Assembly (NCBI RefSeq): GCF_000218685.1 | Contig: NW_006763297.1 | Span: forward strand, 2,104,912-2,168,911 | Length of the DNA stretch: 64,000 nucleotides | Source of the DNA: Serpula lacrymans var. lacrymans S7.9 | Lineage: Eukaryota > Basidiomycota > Agaricomycetes > Boletales > Serpulaceae | Direction of reading: 5' to 3' | Shown here: in pieces, positions 11,619-22,255 of the stretch | Position numbering within the stretch: position 1 is the first letter of the stretch | Layout of the letters: each line of letters begins with the position of its first letter | Position numbers and translations under genes: made by a program | Notes under the pieces: model-generated | Databases searched by the model: none | Told to the model about the DNA's origin: nothing | What the model saw: only the letters and a program-made list of their open reading frames with translations

Positions 11619-12552
11619 AAGTTACCTGCTTTCAAAGAAGCAATTAGCGTGCAGGCGCGTCGTGTGCGTATCTAATTGGCCTTACCGCATACCGCATGAG
11701 CTCAGTCGTTGCAGAGAGTATAGGCGCAGTGGTAGCACGACTTGAGCGCAACCTGGACTTTGAGGGCTACAAAATTTTGGGAGAGAAAAGGACGGGACTA
11801 TAGCCACAAATAGTGGCAAATAGCGCATGCCGACTGCTACCGACAAGCGCCTTTCCTTTACGAGACCACTTACAGCGATGATGACCAGGCTAAGGAAAGC
11901 TATCAAACACCTTTCAACTGAGGCCAAGTCATGACTGGTATAGAATGTTTATTCAGACAAGAAAAATCCCTGAATCTTATGTGGGAATCCTGAGGATCAC
12001 GCATAACCTGGATCAGGGGTCCACTCCACCTACGGGCCTTGAACAAGACGAACGCGGAGGAAAGTGGCAAGTCCGAGAGCTACAAGTTGGTGAGAACGCA
12101 TGTTTCCAATACGGTGACATAAGAGTTAATGAAATCACAGAAAGCATTCTAGTAAACCTAAACCTGGTCCACATTTAGGACTCTGTCCTTGTATTCTTTA
12201 TTCGTGCATGTTGGGTATGTTTGTTCTTCGATGCGTGGGTATAGCTAATGAAGGGTTATCCATAAGCAGCCCTGTTGCTCTGAACATTTGTATTCGTTAA
12301 AATCTGGCTCGTATCACCGCAACCTTCGTATCTCAAATTCTACAACCATGAACATTGATGACTATTTCCTGTCACCCATATATGCAGGATCCGACTCGAA
12401 CTCGACTCGTTTTCGCTTTGAGGCATATGACACAAAAAATAAACCTTGTTGCTATCTAAAAGTCTCCCGTCCCATTACTTGCTTGTCCATGGGACTTATC
12501 CGGATTCCAATGGAAGTACTGTCGTTCTACGTGCGTAGACCGTGGGTATACC
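11619..12552. other. Intergenic, nothing firmly recognised
   Basis: Contains two short ATG-initiated frames on the plus strand (from about 11945 and 12348) with no family resemblance and no clear splice partners. PPR gene promoter elements are presumably at the left end. Confidence 0.4.
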
Positions 12553-12791
12553 ATGTCTGTCGCTTTACGAAGTGATAATGAGCTGGCAACCGCACTGGTT
12601 CGAGCTTCTACCTTCGGCATTTATTCTCAGGAACACGCCAAAATTCTACGTAGAATAAGTAGGTGAACTCTCCCTATAACGTAGTTTACCGCAATAGCTA
12701 ACCTTGTGTTTTAACTCTTTCAGATACGTTCCGCTGGAAAGGTACGACATTAATACCCGCGGCCCGCTCGCACCAGCCTCTGTCAACTTGA
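12553..12791 (+). CDS. Candidate small spliced gene, 57 residues
   Basis: Exon 1 (12553-12658) starts MSVALRSDNELATALVRAS. The donor GTAGGT follows, then an intron of 65 bp with a CTAAC branch-like sequence, a second TTAAC and a CTCTTTCAG acceptor. Exon 2 (12724-12791) ends in TGA. The joined length is a multiple of three and gives a 57-residue protein. The intron signals are as good as those of the confirmed genes here, which is the main support. I recognise no domain. It may instead be the 3' part of a larger unrecognised gene or a chance arrangement. Confidence 0.25.
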
Positions 12792-14034
12792 CTTATCTAT
12801 GTCAATGAAGTTTTACCCAATCCAGTCATGCTCTGCCACACTGAGCCTGCGGCAACGCACGAGCCTTCACAGCTGCCTTCAAGTTCTGGTCTTCGCTGTC
12901 GTCTAAGTGCCAAGCCAAAGCTTTGCGGGGCCGCAATGATTTCAATGGTGGCGGATCATCGTCGGCGAGATTTAGGATACTTTACGGAGGGAACACGACA
13001 AGTGCTACCAGCCTGCTGAGCCTGCTGTCAATTGTCAATTGTCATTTTTGAACTCGGGGATCTTGGGGATAGGGTGACACGTCCCTCGGTGAAAGATTTT
13101 GTGTTGGGTTAAGCTTTTTGGTTGTGTCCGGATCGCGATACCTTTATTTTGGGCCTTTTTTCAAATGCAGGACGTGACATGGAGTTGATCCATGGTTTAT
13201 ACGGACGTGTACTCCGCGAGCGCTAGTGCCAGCTTGGACCGTATTTGCATGGCTGTCTTTTCGAAAAATCTGCCATCATGACAAGGCTGTCATCAAGACA
13301 GATCGCCGAGAACCCGCTTGTCCACGAGAACAATCTGATAGAATGTCAAAGGGGTTGGGATTTACTTGCGTTCAATCTTTGTTTGCGATGAAGTCCACAC
13401 TTTGGAATCAGGCAGTGGGCAAGGTCGGGATGTATTGAGAGATATAACACACGTTGGAAAGACTGCTCTCTTTGTGCGAAGGGTCCCCTATACATCGATC
13501 GTAGCGGTGTTTGACGTCAGTCCCCGCCTCGGGGGGACACAAATCTCAAAGACGGAAACCTTACATACAAAAACCTTCTGACATTTCAAGACATACAGTT
13601 ATACTACTATTATGGTAATTCTACAAAAAAAAACAGACGTAATCATATCTCCAAGAGAATGTACTATACGTTGTTTATTCCGAGTCATAGTCGGGCATTT
13701 CCCACATCAGCTTTGTCCCTTTGAAGGGGACTGTAACAGGCATTGTCATTTTCTTCAATAGTGATGGCATCAATGTCCTTAGCATATGTGCTCTTGGCGG
13801 CTCCTACAATTGGAAGCACCCTCATTGGTTTGAGTATTGTCAGCCTAGGTAGATGGGCCACTGCAGAAGCAATAAGGGGGGCAGGTAAAGACTTGGAGGA
13901 TAATAGAGCCTGTTTGAAATGATTGTCTACATACTAAAATGATTGTGGTCTACTTATGAAATCAACATATTTTTGGTTAAGGTTTATTTTATTATTATGG
14001 GGGTTTCTATGAGAAAGATACAAAGAGGGTGAAC
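12792..14034. other. Gene-poor transition into the transposon island
   Basis: No supported gene. Around 13680-13920 the minus strand has a stretch with coding-like composition (MPVTVPFKGTKLMWEMPD ending near 13679), perhaps part of a decayed transposon protein, but it cannot be assigned. Confidence 0.4.
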
Positions 14035-15650
14035 TTAGTCTATCTTTAGCCACTTGGCGTAATCCATCTGCCTGTCACTAATAAAGATATGGAGGTATTG
14101 CTTCAATTCTTGATTGAGCCTCTCTATTTGTCCATCAGTCTGCGGATGGAACACCATTGAAAATTTAGGTTTGATGCTCAGCATCTGGCAAAGTTCTTTC
14201 GTAAATTTGCTAGTGAATTGGGGTCCCCTATCAGAGATAACTGTTTCCGGTAACCCATGGATAGACCATACAAAATCTTTAAATAAGTCTGCCGTACCAG
14301 TGGCTGTAATAGTTTTATTTGTGGGAATAAACACCACTTCTTTGGAGAAGCAATCTACTACCACAATTACTGAATCATACCCATTTGACTCTGGTAGGTC
14401 CATTGTGAAATTAACCAATATATCCTGCCAGGGACCAGCTGGTATCAGATTTGGCACAAGTTTACTGGCCGGCAGTTGATGCGAGTTCTTTACCATGGCA
14501 CATCTCAGACAGGATTTTATGTATTGTATTACTGTACATCTTTGACCATGCTAGGCCACATGTAGTTTTTGGAGATCAACTCCATTGTTTGTTGCCATCC
14601 AGGGTGCCCAGCCGCTGGAGTGTCATGATGTCTATCTATTGCCTTGATCCTTGCGGACTTTGCGGACTCAGGCGCATATATTTTGTCTTTATAATGGAAG
14701 AGTCCGTCTTCCCATGAATAGTGTTCATTGCCATTAAGGTGCACATTCTTTTCTGGTGAGATGTCTTTCTTGAAGACTTCTAGAAGATCGGAATCCTGCC
14801 CAATTCAAAATTGGCAACCCTGGATTGATCTATCAGGGTGACACGGGCCGTCATAAAATACTCCAGATTTTTATGATCAGTCCAAATTTTGAAATGGTGC
14901 CTAACACCTTCTAAGTAGTGCCGCCAGTGCTCTAGAGCTCTCCTTATCATAAATTTGATAGTTGCACTCTGTAGGTGACAAACTATGCGATAAATAGGCA
15001 CAAGGCCTCCAAAGATCGTCAGGGCATTTGATTGACAAAACAGCCCCAGTAGCAAAATCAGAAGAGTCAGTTTCTAGCTGGAACTCTTTATCTAATCAAA
15101 TCATATCCTTTTTAGTGAGGTTGTTCAACGGTCTCGTTATCTTTGCAAAGTTTTCAACAAACCTTCAGTAGAAGTTGCCTAAGCCAAGGAAGGCCCCAAC
15201 TCCTTTTACGTGAGTAGGTTCTGGCCAATCCAATATAGCTTGAACTTTCTCAGGGTCCATGCTGATTCTGTCCTAGCCTATTATCATATCGAGGAAGTCT
15301 ACTTCCTTTACTTTGAAATTACAATTTTTGGGTTTGACAAATAGGTCCCATTTTTGTAAGTGTCAAAGGACTTCTTGCACAATCCTGTCATGCTCAGCCT
15401 CATTGTCCAACTTTGTGAATATTAATAAATTGTCAATGTAAATGACGACACAATTTTCCATATCTGCAAAGATCTCATTCATCATGCTCTGGAAGGTCGC
15501 CGGTGAATTGGTTAACCCAAAGAATATGACAAGGGGCTCAAAGGACCTTGGCACATGAATGTGGCCTTCCAAGCATCTACTTCCTTGATTTGTACATTGT
15601 TGTACCCCCATCTGAGATCCATCTTTGTTAGGGTCTTGGCGCTGTCATGC
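14035..15650 (-). mobile_element. Decayed Ty3/gypsy pol fragment
   Basis: Broken into at least four open pieces on the minus strand, read from high to low coordinates. RT comes first (LTKMDLRWGYNN, FGLTNSPATFQSMMNEIFADM, VIYIDNLLIF; the YIDDLL motif has D to N). RNase H follows ([32 protein letters not shown]). Then comes the integrase zinc arm (HHDTPAAGHPGWQQTMELIS) and the integrase core (DCFSKEVVFIPTNKT, VISDRGPQFTSKF, HPQTDGQIERLNQ). It is the same family as the element at 53996-58966 but keeps the integrase that copy lacks. Homology stops abruptly at about 15650, in the RT, and at 14035. No LTRs can be assigned to it. Confidence 0.85.
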
Positions 15651-15852
15651 ACCAAAGTTGATTGGTAGCATAGACAGGTGTCAAGAATGAAGCGAATATT
15701 CAAAAAGACTCGCCTTTGCGCCACACAGGCACAGTGCCACGTGGAATAGTAATTAATATTGCCTTTTTCGAACTTGTGGCTGATCAGCACCACCTCTATT
15801 AGGCAATTCAGTCACACTCACCTTTGCTTTTCCATTCGGTACTTTTGGCATT

Positions 15853-16491
15853 TTGGCATTTTGGCAAATTTTTGTGTCGCCACTGGCTACACATTGCGCC
15901 CTTGCTTTTGTCGTCCTCCCTTACTTTTTTTCTTTACTCAGCCCCACCATGGGACCATTACTCTCTTTCTTATTCTCACCTGATGGTCGCTTCTGGATCC
16001 CCATTTTAGTTCACCTCCTCGTCACCTCCACCCTCCTCCTCCTCATCTTCTTTGCTCCCCCACCATATCTGATGTCACCACTCTCTATCCGCTTCCGTTG
16101 CCGATCCGTCGGCCACCACGTGCCACTGCTGATATCAGCAAAGCCCCAGCAGCCGGTCCAAGTTGGGCAACAAGTCCATCTTCATGATGTCGATCTTCCA
16201 TCATATACCATCAAAACATTGGTCGCTCGTCTCGCCTGGCTGGAGCATGGGTGGGTCGTTTTTGAGCTGGAGAAGGTTCATCCCCTTGCGTCGCCTATGT
16301 ACATTGCTGTCCCATTCACTTGGGTACACTTATCTTTTGTCCATTGTCTTTGCTACAGCTACACCTACCACATGCTGCCTGGGACTCACTTGTTCCAAAT
16401 TGGAACTACTCCCCTCCCTCCCTTGTTTGACCAGGTGGTCCAATATAACCAGTCTATTGGGAAGGCCATGGAACCGTCGGATTTGGACTAG
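15853..16491 (+). CDS. Unassigned 212-codon frame, probably transposon-derived
   Basis: An open frame with hydrophobic leucine/proline-rich N-terminal half and a more protein-like C-terminal half (PVQVGQQVHLHDVDLPSYT, LEHGWVVFELEKVHPL). It ends 12 bp before a solo LTR. I recognise no family. Its position between two retroelement relics suggests a decayed mobile-element protein; it may also be non-coding. Confidence 0.2.
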   Translation: MAFWQIFVSPLATHCALAFVVLPYFFSLLSPTMGPLLSFLFSPDGRFWIPILVHLLVTSTLLLLIFFAPPPYLMSPLSIRFRCRSVGHHVPLLISAKPQQPVQVGQQVHLHDVDLPSYTIKTLVARLAWLEHGWVVFELEKVHPLASPMYIAVPFTWVHLSFVHCLCYSYTYHMLPGTHLFQIGTTPLPPLFDQVVQYNQSIGKAMEPSDLD

Positions 16492-16503
16492 GTGGTGGAC
16501 CGG

Positions 16504-16854
16504 TGTTACAATTGACATACCAGCACCTACTTACGCTTCACTTTTGTACTTCTACTTTTATTTTCCAAGTCACATGACCAGTCATGTGACACATCACCTG
16601 ACCAGTGTCTAGACTCATTATGTGACCGGTCACATGCTAGACATCGGACTTTGAACTTTATTTACAACTGTACAGTACCTCATGTATTTTAGTATATATA
16701 CAAGAGCAATACATGGGGAAGGACTCAGCGAGTCCTCCTGTTGTATACCAACTAACTCTCTGCATCCTAAGGGGTAACCACTCCCTCTTCATTCTTCATT
16801 CTCTCTATAGTGTGTTCCCGTGTGCGCCAGAGTAACTAACTCTTGGTTGTTACA
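16504..16854 (+). mobile_element. Solo LTR of the gypsy family (351 bp)
   Basis: Begins TGTTACAATT and ends TTGGTTGTTACA. It is flanked by perfect 5-bp duplications ACCGG at 16499-16503 and 16855-16859. The 3' third (GAGTCCTCCTGTTGTATACC, GGGGTAACCACTCCCTC, GTGCGCCAGAGTAACTAA) matches the complement of the LTRs at 53996-54381 and 58581-58966, so it is a diverged member of the same family. Internal sequence has been lost, presumably by LTR-LTR recombination. A TATA-like TATATATAC lies near 16693. Confidence 0.88.
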
Positions 16855-16859
16855 ACCGG

Positions 16860-17170
16860 TGGCTCCAGTTCCTTTTTTTTCAGCAGAACATTCATTTACA
16901 GTGTGATTATTTTTGATTTTGAATCATTTTTATGGACACATATTTTTTAGAGTGCCTGACTGACAATAAAGGAACTGTGTTGATACTGATAGTGTTTTGC
17001 CTTGCCCTTTTTTTTACTGCATCTTCCCATGACATCATGATTTTTTTGCTCTCTTTCTGTTTTTGGACTTTATTTTATGGGTGTACAAACCTGTGACATT
17101 ACTTACACAGCATTTATTGTTCTATCTCTTTCTTTTCCTTATTTTGACGATCTTATCCTGTACTACCTAC
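16860..17170. other. Spacer between two solo LTRs, nothing recognised
   Basis: T-rich sequence without coding potential or a recognisable repeat boundary. Confidence 0.4.
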
Positions 17171-17583
17171 TGTTACACACAAAGTGCTAAACAAAGTCTG
17201 AGGGTTCATTGAGGTTTTCAAAGAGACTTATCCGAAGACAAGTTCGAGAACGTAGTTCTGAGTAGAGTTCTTCCAATGAGAGTTGGTCTTCTTCTGAATA
17301 GAAGTCTGATCTTAGGAGTCTAGCTTTGTAAGTGTAAACTGCGTAGAATTGTATTGAAGAATACTACTACTGTTACAAGTGTATTTATAGGAGATGGAAT
17401 TGGTGATAGGAGTTAGGTCCTATCTAGGGCTGGTCTGTCCATTGAGGACTAAATACTATACTAAGTAATGCGACTGCGAAGAGAACAGAAATATACGTGA
17501 AGGAAATGAGTCATTGGTCCGATGGTATAACCAATGAGTATAGGAAAATGAGTAGTCCGTAAAAAAGAATAGAAACCATAACA
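17171..17583 (-). mobile_element. Solo LTR (413 bp), second family
   Basis: Runs from TGTTACACAC to CATAACA and is flanked by perfect CCTAC duplications (17166-17170 and 17584-17588). Its complement aligns along its length with the 414-bp solo LTR at 63225-63638 (shared blocks include TCCTAAGATCAGACTTCTAT, GAAGAAGACCAACTC and GGACCGATGACTCATTTCC, some with mismatches). The two copies are diverged and in opposite orientation. Confidence 0.88.
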
Positions 17584-18600
17584 CCTACACAGGATTTGTC
17601 AGCATACATTCCTTCCTTTATGTTCTTTCTCATTCTTTTTGCACAGCTATATTGTGCATAGCCTACCTTTCTTTTACTATATAAACCCCTGTATTTTATG
17701 TTGTAAAAAAAACAAGAACTCCAATCCAGACTTCTTCTCTAATCTCAAGTTCACTACTCTGCTACTTGTGATCCAGTGTGGTCACAACACTTCCCACTGC
17801 TACCACTTTTTTTAACTGCTGTCATTGTCATCCCTTTGCTGCAACTATCTTCCAAACTCCATCTATCCCTCCTCATCCAAATCCACACCCACACATCTCT
17901 GGGTTTCACTTTGAAGGATCATTATACATACCATCCCACAAAAAACCAGATCACGCACTGTTCTGTAAGAATAATTTATTATTTTATCATCTTCTCGTTC
18001 CATGTCTTGGTTCTCAAACACTTTTCCTGTTACACCTCTGGCTTTAGGGCTGGAGGTATCTTTTGCTATTTTGCTTCTCATAGCCCTCACAGGCTTTCTT
18101 AACCATCATTACCACTTTGTATTGCAGATCAGAGACTGGGTATCACTCCCAGTCAGCCAGCACAACGGGTAAGGGCCGGTGGTAGAGATCTCACCAACCA
18201 GCTTCAAGCCCCATCAGTGCCTGGAGATATTAATAAATGCTTTAGTCAGGATTGTACCTCACCATGAGGATACGGTTCCTGAACACGCGTAACAATACTT
18301 ATTATTAGCACATTCTCTCATCTGCTGATTAATCTTTAAAAGTTGTACAATATTTATTCTTTTTCTCATTGGTTGATTTCTTCCTCAGACCACTTTTCTT
18401 TTATTCCTCTTTCGGTCTGAGGGATAGACGGTTAGCTATATAAGCCCTACACATCCATTTATAGTTCTTTAGCTTTCTATTACTTGAAATATCCACTTTA
18501 CTCCTCACCAGAAACCTCTGAGTTTACTCCCAAGTCCTCTACTTACTATATTTACTAGCATCTGTTGACCTCAAGCTCATTGTACCTCTTACTCCCTACA
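17584..18600. other. Unassigned repeat-like DNA with two TATA-like promoters
   Basis: Two stretches look like LTR or Pol II promoters: CTATATAAACCCC at about 17679 and GCTATATAAGCCC at about 18436, each followed by C/T-rich sequence. A stable hairpin-rich stretch at 18130-18250 sits between them. No coding region is supported. Confidence 0.35.
18130..18250 (+). repeat. Structured, possibly Pol III-derived segment
   Basis: Contains a perfect 7-bp stem GACTGGG/CCCAGTC with a seven-base loop, then a second stem GGTG/CACC, and a B-box-like GCTTCAAGCCCC. The arrangement recalls a tRNA-related SINE head, but no cloverleaf can be drawn and no A-box is convincing. Identity unknown. Confidence 0.25.
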
Positions 18601-19259
18601 AGTGTAGATGGAGACGGGTATCATTTTTGTTATAGTTTATCATTGCCTCACACGTTTTAGGAGACAAAAAACAGCTCTCCACTGTAACACCTTGAGGTTG
18701 CTGGTTGAAACTAGTCACAGTATAACTCAAGTTGTCAATGGCAGAGAACAAGTCTAGCCCGACGGCAGCTGGCGAGAAAATATGGAACATGACAAGCCGC
18801 AATTGAGTGATATCGCTCGAGTGGGGGGGCCAACTTGAAGCCTTTCATCGACTAGAAGAAGTTTAAATGAGTATCATGAACTGAACGTGTCCGTCTTTAT
18901 CGCACTTCAGTTGCCATTGCACTCTGCCATATGGGTGGGCCGTTCTCAGACATTTAATATGAGTTTGCTAAATATAATTTGGTCTTGGTCTGTTGATCGT
19001 ACAAGATTTTTCTGGTCTTCCCAAAATACCTGTGATCTATCACCAACCTCTACTAAAGAATGCAGTAATTATCATATCTTCTAATAGTCAGATATCTAAG
19101 TATTTACTTTGCAATTCACAGAAATCTTTTCGCAAAATTTTCAGGGCTAGGAAGTAACTCAAGCACTCCGTACTCGGACTCATCTTGGCACAACTTGGAC
19201 AGTCTTCCCATACACAAGTTCCGTGGAATCCGGGAGGATTATTTGCTAGTTTGTTTTTG
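18600..19259. other. No gene recognised
   Basis: Only short unrelated open frames on both strands; probably old transposon DNA. Confidence 0.4.
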
Positions 19260-19680
19260 TGTGTGGCAAGCAGACAAAGGCATCATACAGAGACTTTAAG
19301 GCTTTGAAGCAGCACTAAGTGTAGAGCCCTCTGAAACCCTTGCAAAGTGAATAATATCTTCAATTGATAAGCCATTCCAATACTGCCCCATTAAAAAAAA
19401 GTGGCACACTTTTCAAATGCACATCCCAAGGAGAAGTCTCCAAAGGTAAATAATCATATATGTAGCCAACAAATATATTCCTAACTTGTCTCAACCAAGC
19501 ATTGTAAGCATATCAAGTTTATGAGTTCATATTGGATCATGAACTGGTGCCTGGGGGTAAGTGGAACCATTATGAAACACTAGATGGGCTTCAGTCAACT
19601 CAAGCATAACTTGAAAGACAGCAGGTGTAACCTGTAGCATATTGACAAAATAAAGGTAATTGGAGGGGCTTCTGGCATAT
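19260..19680 (-). pseudogene. Probable DDE transposase fossil
   Basis: The minus strand has interrupted pieces that read like the helix-turn-helix part of Harbinger/DDE_Tnp_4-type transposases. One is an uninterrupted GQYWNGLSIEDIIHFARVS followed by EGS at 19325-19389. A preceding piece (QVMLELTEAHLVFHNGSTYP, then QAPVHDP) at about 19540-19640 contains stops. The assignment rests on pattern memory of that family and is tentative; there are multiple stops and no terminal repeats were found. Confidence 0.3.
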
Positions 19681-19885
19681 TAACAAGCTAGATGAAGATT
19701 ATCAGCATTGAGAACAGTTAGGTGCTCATGCAAATACCAAGTCTGCTGGATTGCAACTTGGAAGAATAGAAGGAAAATACACACTGAGCTGCCTTGCACT
19801 CTCATCAGGGCTAAGCTGTTGGAATAATCAAGGTCAAAGCCTATTAGCCTTGTGAACAACATACGTCATGAGTTGACATTAATAC

Positions 19886-19962
19886 AATGGCTGGTAGCTC
19901 AGTTGGTTAGAGTTCCATCATATGTAGGCAGAGGTCCTGGGTGCAATCCCCAGCTTGTCTAC
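19886..19962 (+). repeat. tRNA-derived element (degenerate tRNA or SINE head)
   Basis: GGCTGGTAGCTCAGTTGG matches the tRNA 5' part with A box (TAGCTCAGTTGGTTAGAG). About 35 bp later a perfect five-pair T-arm CTGGG-TGCAATC-CCCAG occurs. The acceptor ends do not pair and the T-loop has TGC in place of TTC, so it is a pseudo-tRNA or the head of a SINE rather than a working gene. Confidence 0.55.
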
Positions 19963-20640
19963 TTTGCTTTAATGCACTCCCTGTGGTCAGGTGGCTATAT
20001 GAGGTCACATGGCTAAATCCAATATATGCTGTGGTTGCAAAATATCCCAGAGGGCCATAAAATATAGGTTTGCATATAGATAACTTATGTAGTGATATAT
20101 GGGCCATAGTGTGGTAGTTTATCATAGGTGCTCAACAAAAGATGAGCCTCAGCCAAAAGCCTAAATTTATAAATTGATACATAGTGATAGAAAATAGAAT
20201 TTTTGTTTGAATCCGTGAAAGTGTCGTGAGCTCAAGTCACCTCATTGGAAATGCAAATCCATAGCATTGTATATCACATATATCAAAATAAAAATATGTT
20301 AACAATTTTATGAGACAGATGGCCAAATTTGAGACTTTTATTGATAGACATCTGTATACAAAGTAAAAAAAATCTTGAACTATATCACTCTGACTAAATT
20401 TACATAGATCTCAATAAAATGATGTATTCACAAGTTTATTGCACAGTGGCAAAAAACATTTTGCCATCTGAATACAGTTATATACATTGATACATGCAGC
20501 CAGACATACTACACTAAAAAACGTGAAAAGACAGTAAAAAGTGGTAAACAAAAGCCCAGAAAACACTACAAAAACACTACAGAAATATATATTGGAGAAC
20601 ATGTGCATGGGGTATGGAAGAAATTGGATATTTAGTCCCT
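19963..20640. other. AT-rich sequence, no gene recognised
   Basis: May be the body of an element headed by the tRNA-like sequence just upstream; no poly-A tail or target duplication could be fixed. Confidence 0.35.
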
Positions 20641-20799
20641 CAGTGCACGGGAACAGGCGTGGGAGAAGGATTCCTTGGGGGCAAATGAATGCCGTAAAAA
20701 TGTAAATACATGCTTCTTATATAACAAACATATATAAATTTCATATGAAAGACAATGGTAGCCAGTTATAATCACAGAGTAAATCTTCGGGTGAAGCTC

Positions 20800-21180
20800 C
20801 AAAGTTTGCTTACATAATATAATTTCTACAGAAGAGAGTGGAGGTTGGAATTCATATAGCTGCTGGAAGAACAATTGAGGAAGCCTGTGCATAGAATACA
20901 GTTAGCATATGTACAGTACAGTTTTAAAAAACTTACTTGTTTGATGGCAAGAACTTGTTTTTTGAAGGACTGTAATAGATAGTCAGAAAAATAAGCAATA
21001 TGGCAATATAATGAAAAAATAACACTTACCAAGGTAACAGAAGGATTGAGAGCTTTGTAGTATGGCCTGAAATCCTTTTGTGATCTGGAGTTTTTTTTTA
21101 ATAAATCTTTTGCACATAGATTACTAAATGTAAGGTCAGTAGCACCCAATAAAAGAACTGTACTACTCACTATGCTGTCA
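20800..21180 (-). pseudogene. Fragment of an unidentified spliced gene
   Basis: A coding-like stretch (TVLLLGATDLTFSNLCAKDL) runs into a GTAAGT donor near 21030. A TATTACAG acceptor, a 33-bp exon (SFKKQVLAIKQ) and another GTAAGT-to-TGCACAG intron follow. The next exon soon meets a stop. Intron signals are intact but no start or full frame is found. No family recognised. Confidence 0.25.
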
Positions 21181-21237
21181 AAGCTTTGCTAGATTGGAAC
21201 TTCTTAGCCTTGGTTGTCTTCTCTGCAATATCTTGCT

Positions 21238-21490
21238 GCTCTGAGGCCTAATAAAACTAAGTGAAACTCAGCCACTGCCCAAGAGGCTATAGAAATGACT
21301 GAGGTATCCTATACTAAACCCCCTACTACTTATAGTCAGAGGTACTACTTGCTAAGGTAAAATGACTTCTAGGAGAACAATGGGTGACTCCATGGATTGG
21401 TGGCTATGCACCATGGAGAACAATGGCTGCCCTTCCAGTCAAGAGGACTGTCAAGGCCTTAACAAAACCGGGTGAATCCGGTCTCAGCTA
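21238..21490 (-). repeat. Copia-type LTR/3' end fragment, inverted copy
   Basis: The complement shares long blocks with 22256-22475 and 59165-59460: the CCATTGTTCTCC segment, ACTATAAGTAGTAGGGGGTT, and CTATAGCCTCTTGGGCAG. It lies in opposite orientation to those copies. Confidence 0.6.
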
Positions 21491-21850
21491 AAGCTGCTAA
21501 GCACTATAATGTTTTGTGCTCGAGACAACAGAAAATGTGGCAATTGAGGCCAGCACAAGATCAAGAGACATGGGAAAATTGATGTGGATATTGGCTCTAT
21601 AAATCTATCAGTAGACAATAAATGATAATCCTGTGTTTGTGATATCACAGTGATGTAGAGTGCATGATGTAGAGTGCACTTGAGGTGGCACTCTGTGGTA
21701 TCATGAATTATTGTCATATCCATGCTACAGGCCATAGTTTCCGGATTTCCAAAAAGTCAAAGATCCTCAAGTTTAAACTCCTGAATCTTTGGTACTCTCA
21801 GAATTATGCTCCTTGTGCTCTGCTGCTCGGCATAGCCCTGTACCCCACCC

Positions 21851-22004
21851 CCACATGGTACTCCGGATATCCACTCTGATACTTTTACACCAGACTTCTA
21901 GTCCACCATACACTTTCTCTGCAACCCCCACATGGTACTCCGGATATCCACTCTGATACTTTTACACCAGACTTCTAGTCCACCATACACTTCCTCTGCA
22001 CATT
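21851..22004. repeat. Two-copy 77-bp tandem repeat
   Basis: Copies 21851-21927 and 21928-22004 start CCACATGGTACTCCGGATAT and differ at only a few positions. Non-coding. Confidence 0.85.
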
Positions 22005-22255
22005 TTCATATTCATCATGGACTCTGTAGTTTAGACCTTATGGTACACTCCCCTCACATATGTTTTACCCTTGCTAGATAATTGTCCACATGGAACTCCA
22101 TACCTACATTAAAAATTACTCCTTACAAACTCCCATCCCTCCAATAGTATATAAGCTGTAGCTCCTGTACTCTGTTCCTGCAGTTCAAAAATCGAATAGC
22201 CCCTACCACCTTTATTCAAGTCTCCTTCTAAGTTTTCTGGTCCTTCTCCAAAGTG

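Noticed and set aside
11945..12178. 77-codon ATG frame upstream of the small spliced candidate
   Set aside because: No homology, no introns joining it to a neighbour, length expected by chance.
15853..16491. Frame as envelope-like or functional host gene
   Set aside because: Hydrophobic N-terminal half is explained by C/T-rich sequence; no glycoprotein features or homology. Kept only as an unassigned frame.
17776..18102. 108-codon plus-strand frame after the second solo LTR
   Set aside because: Low-complexity Leu/His/Pro composition with an equally open frame beside it; no protein family.
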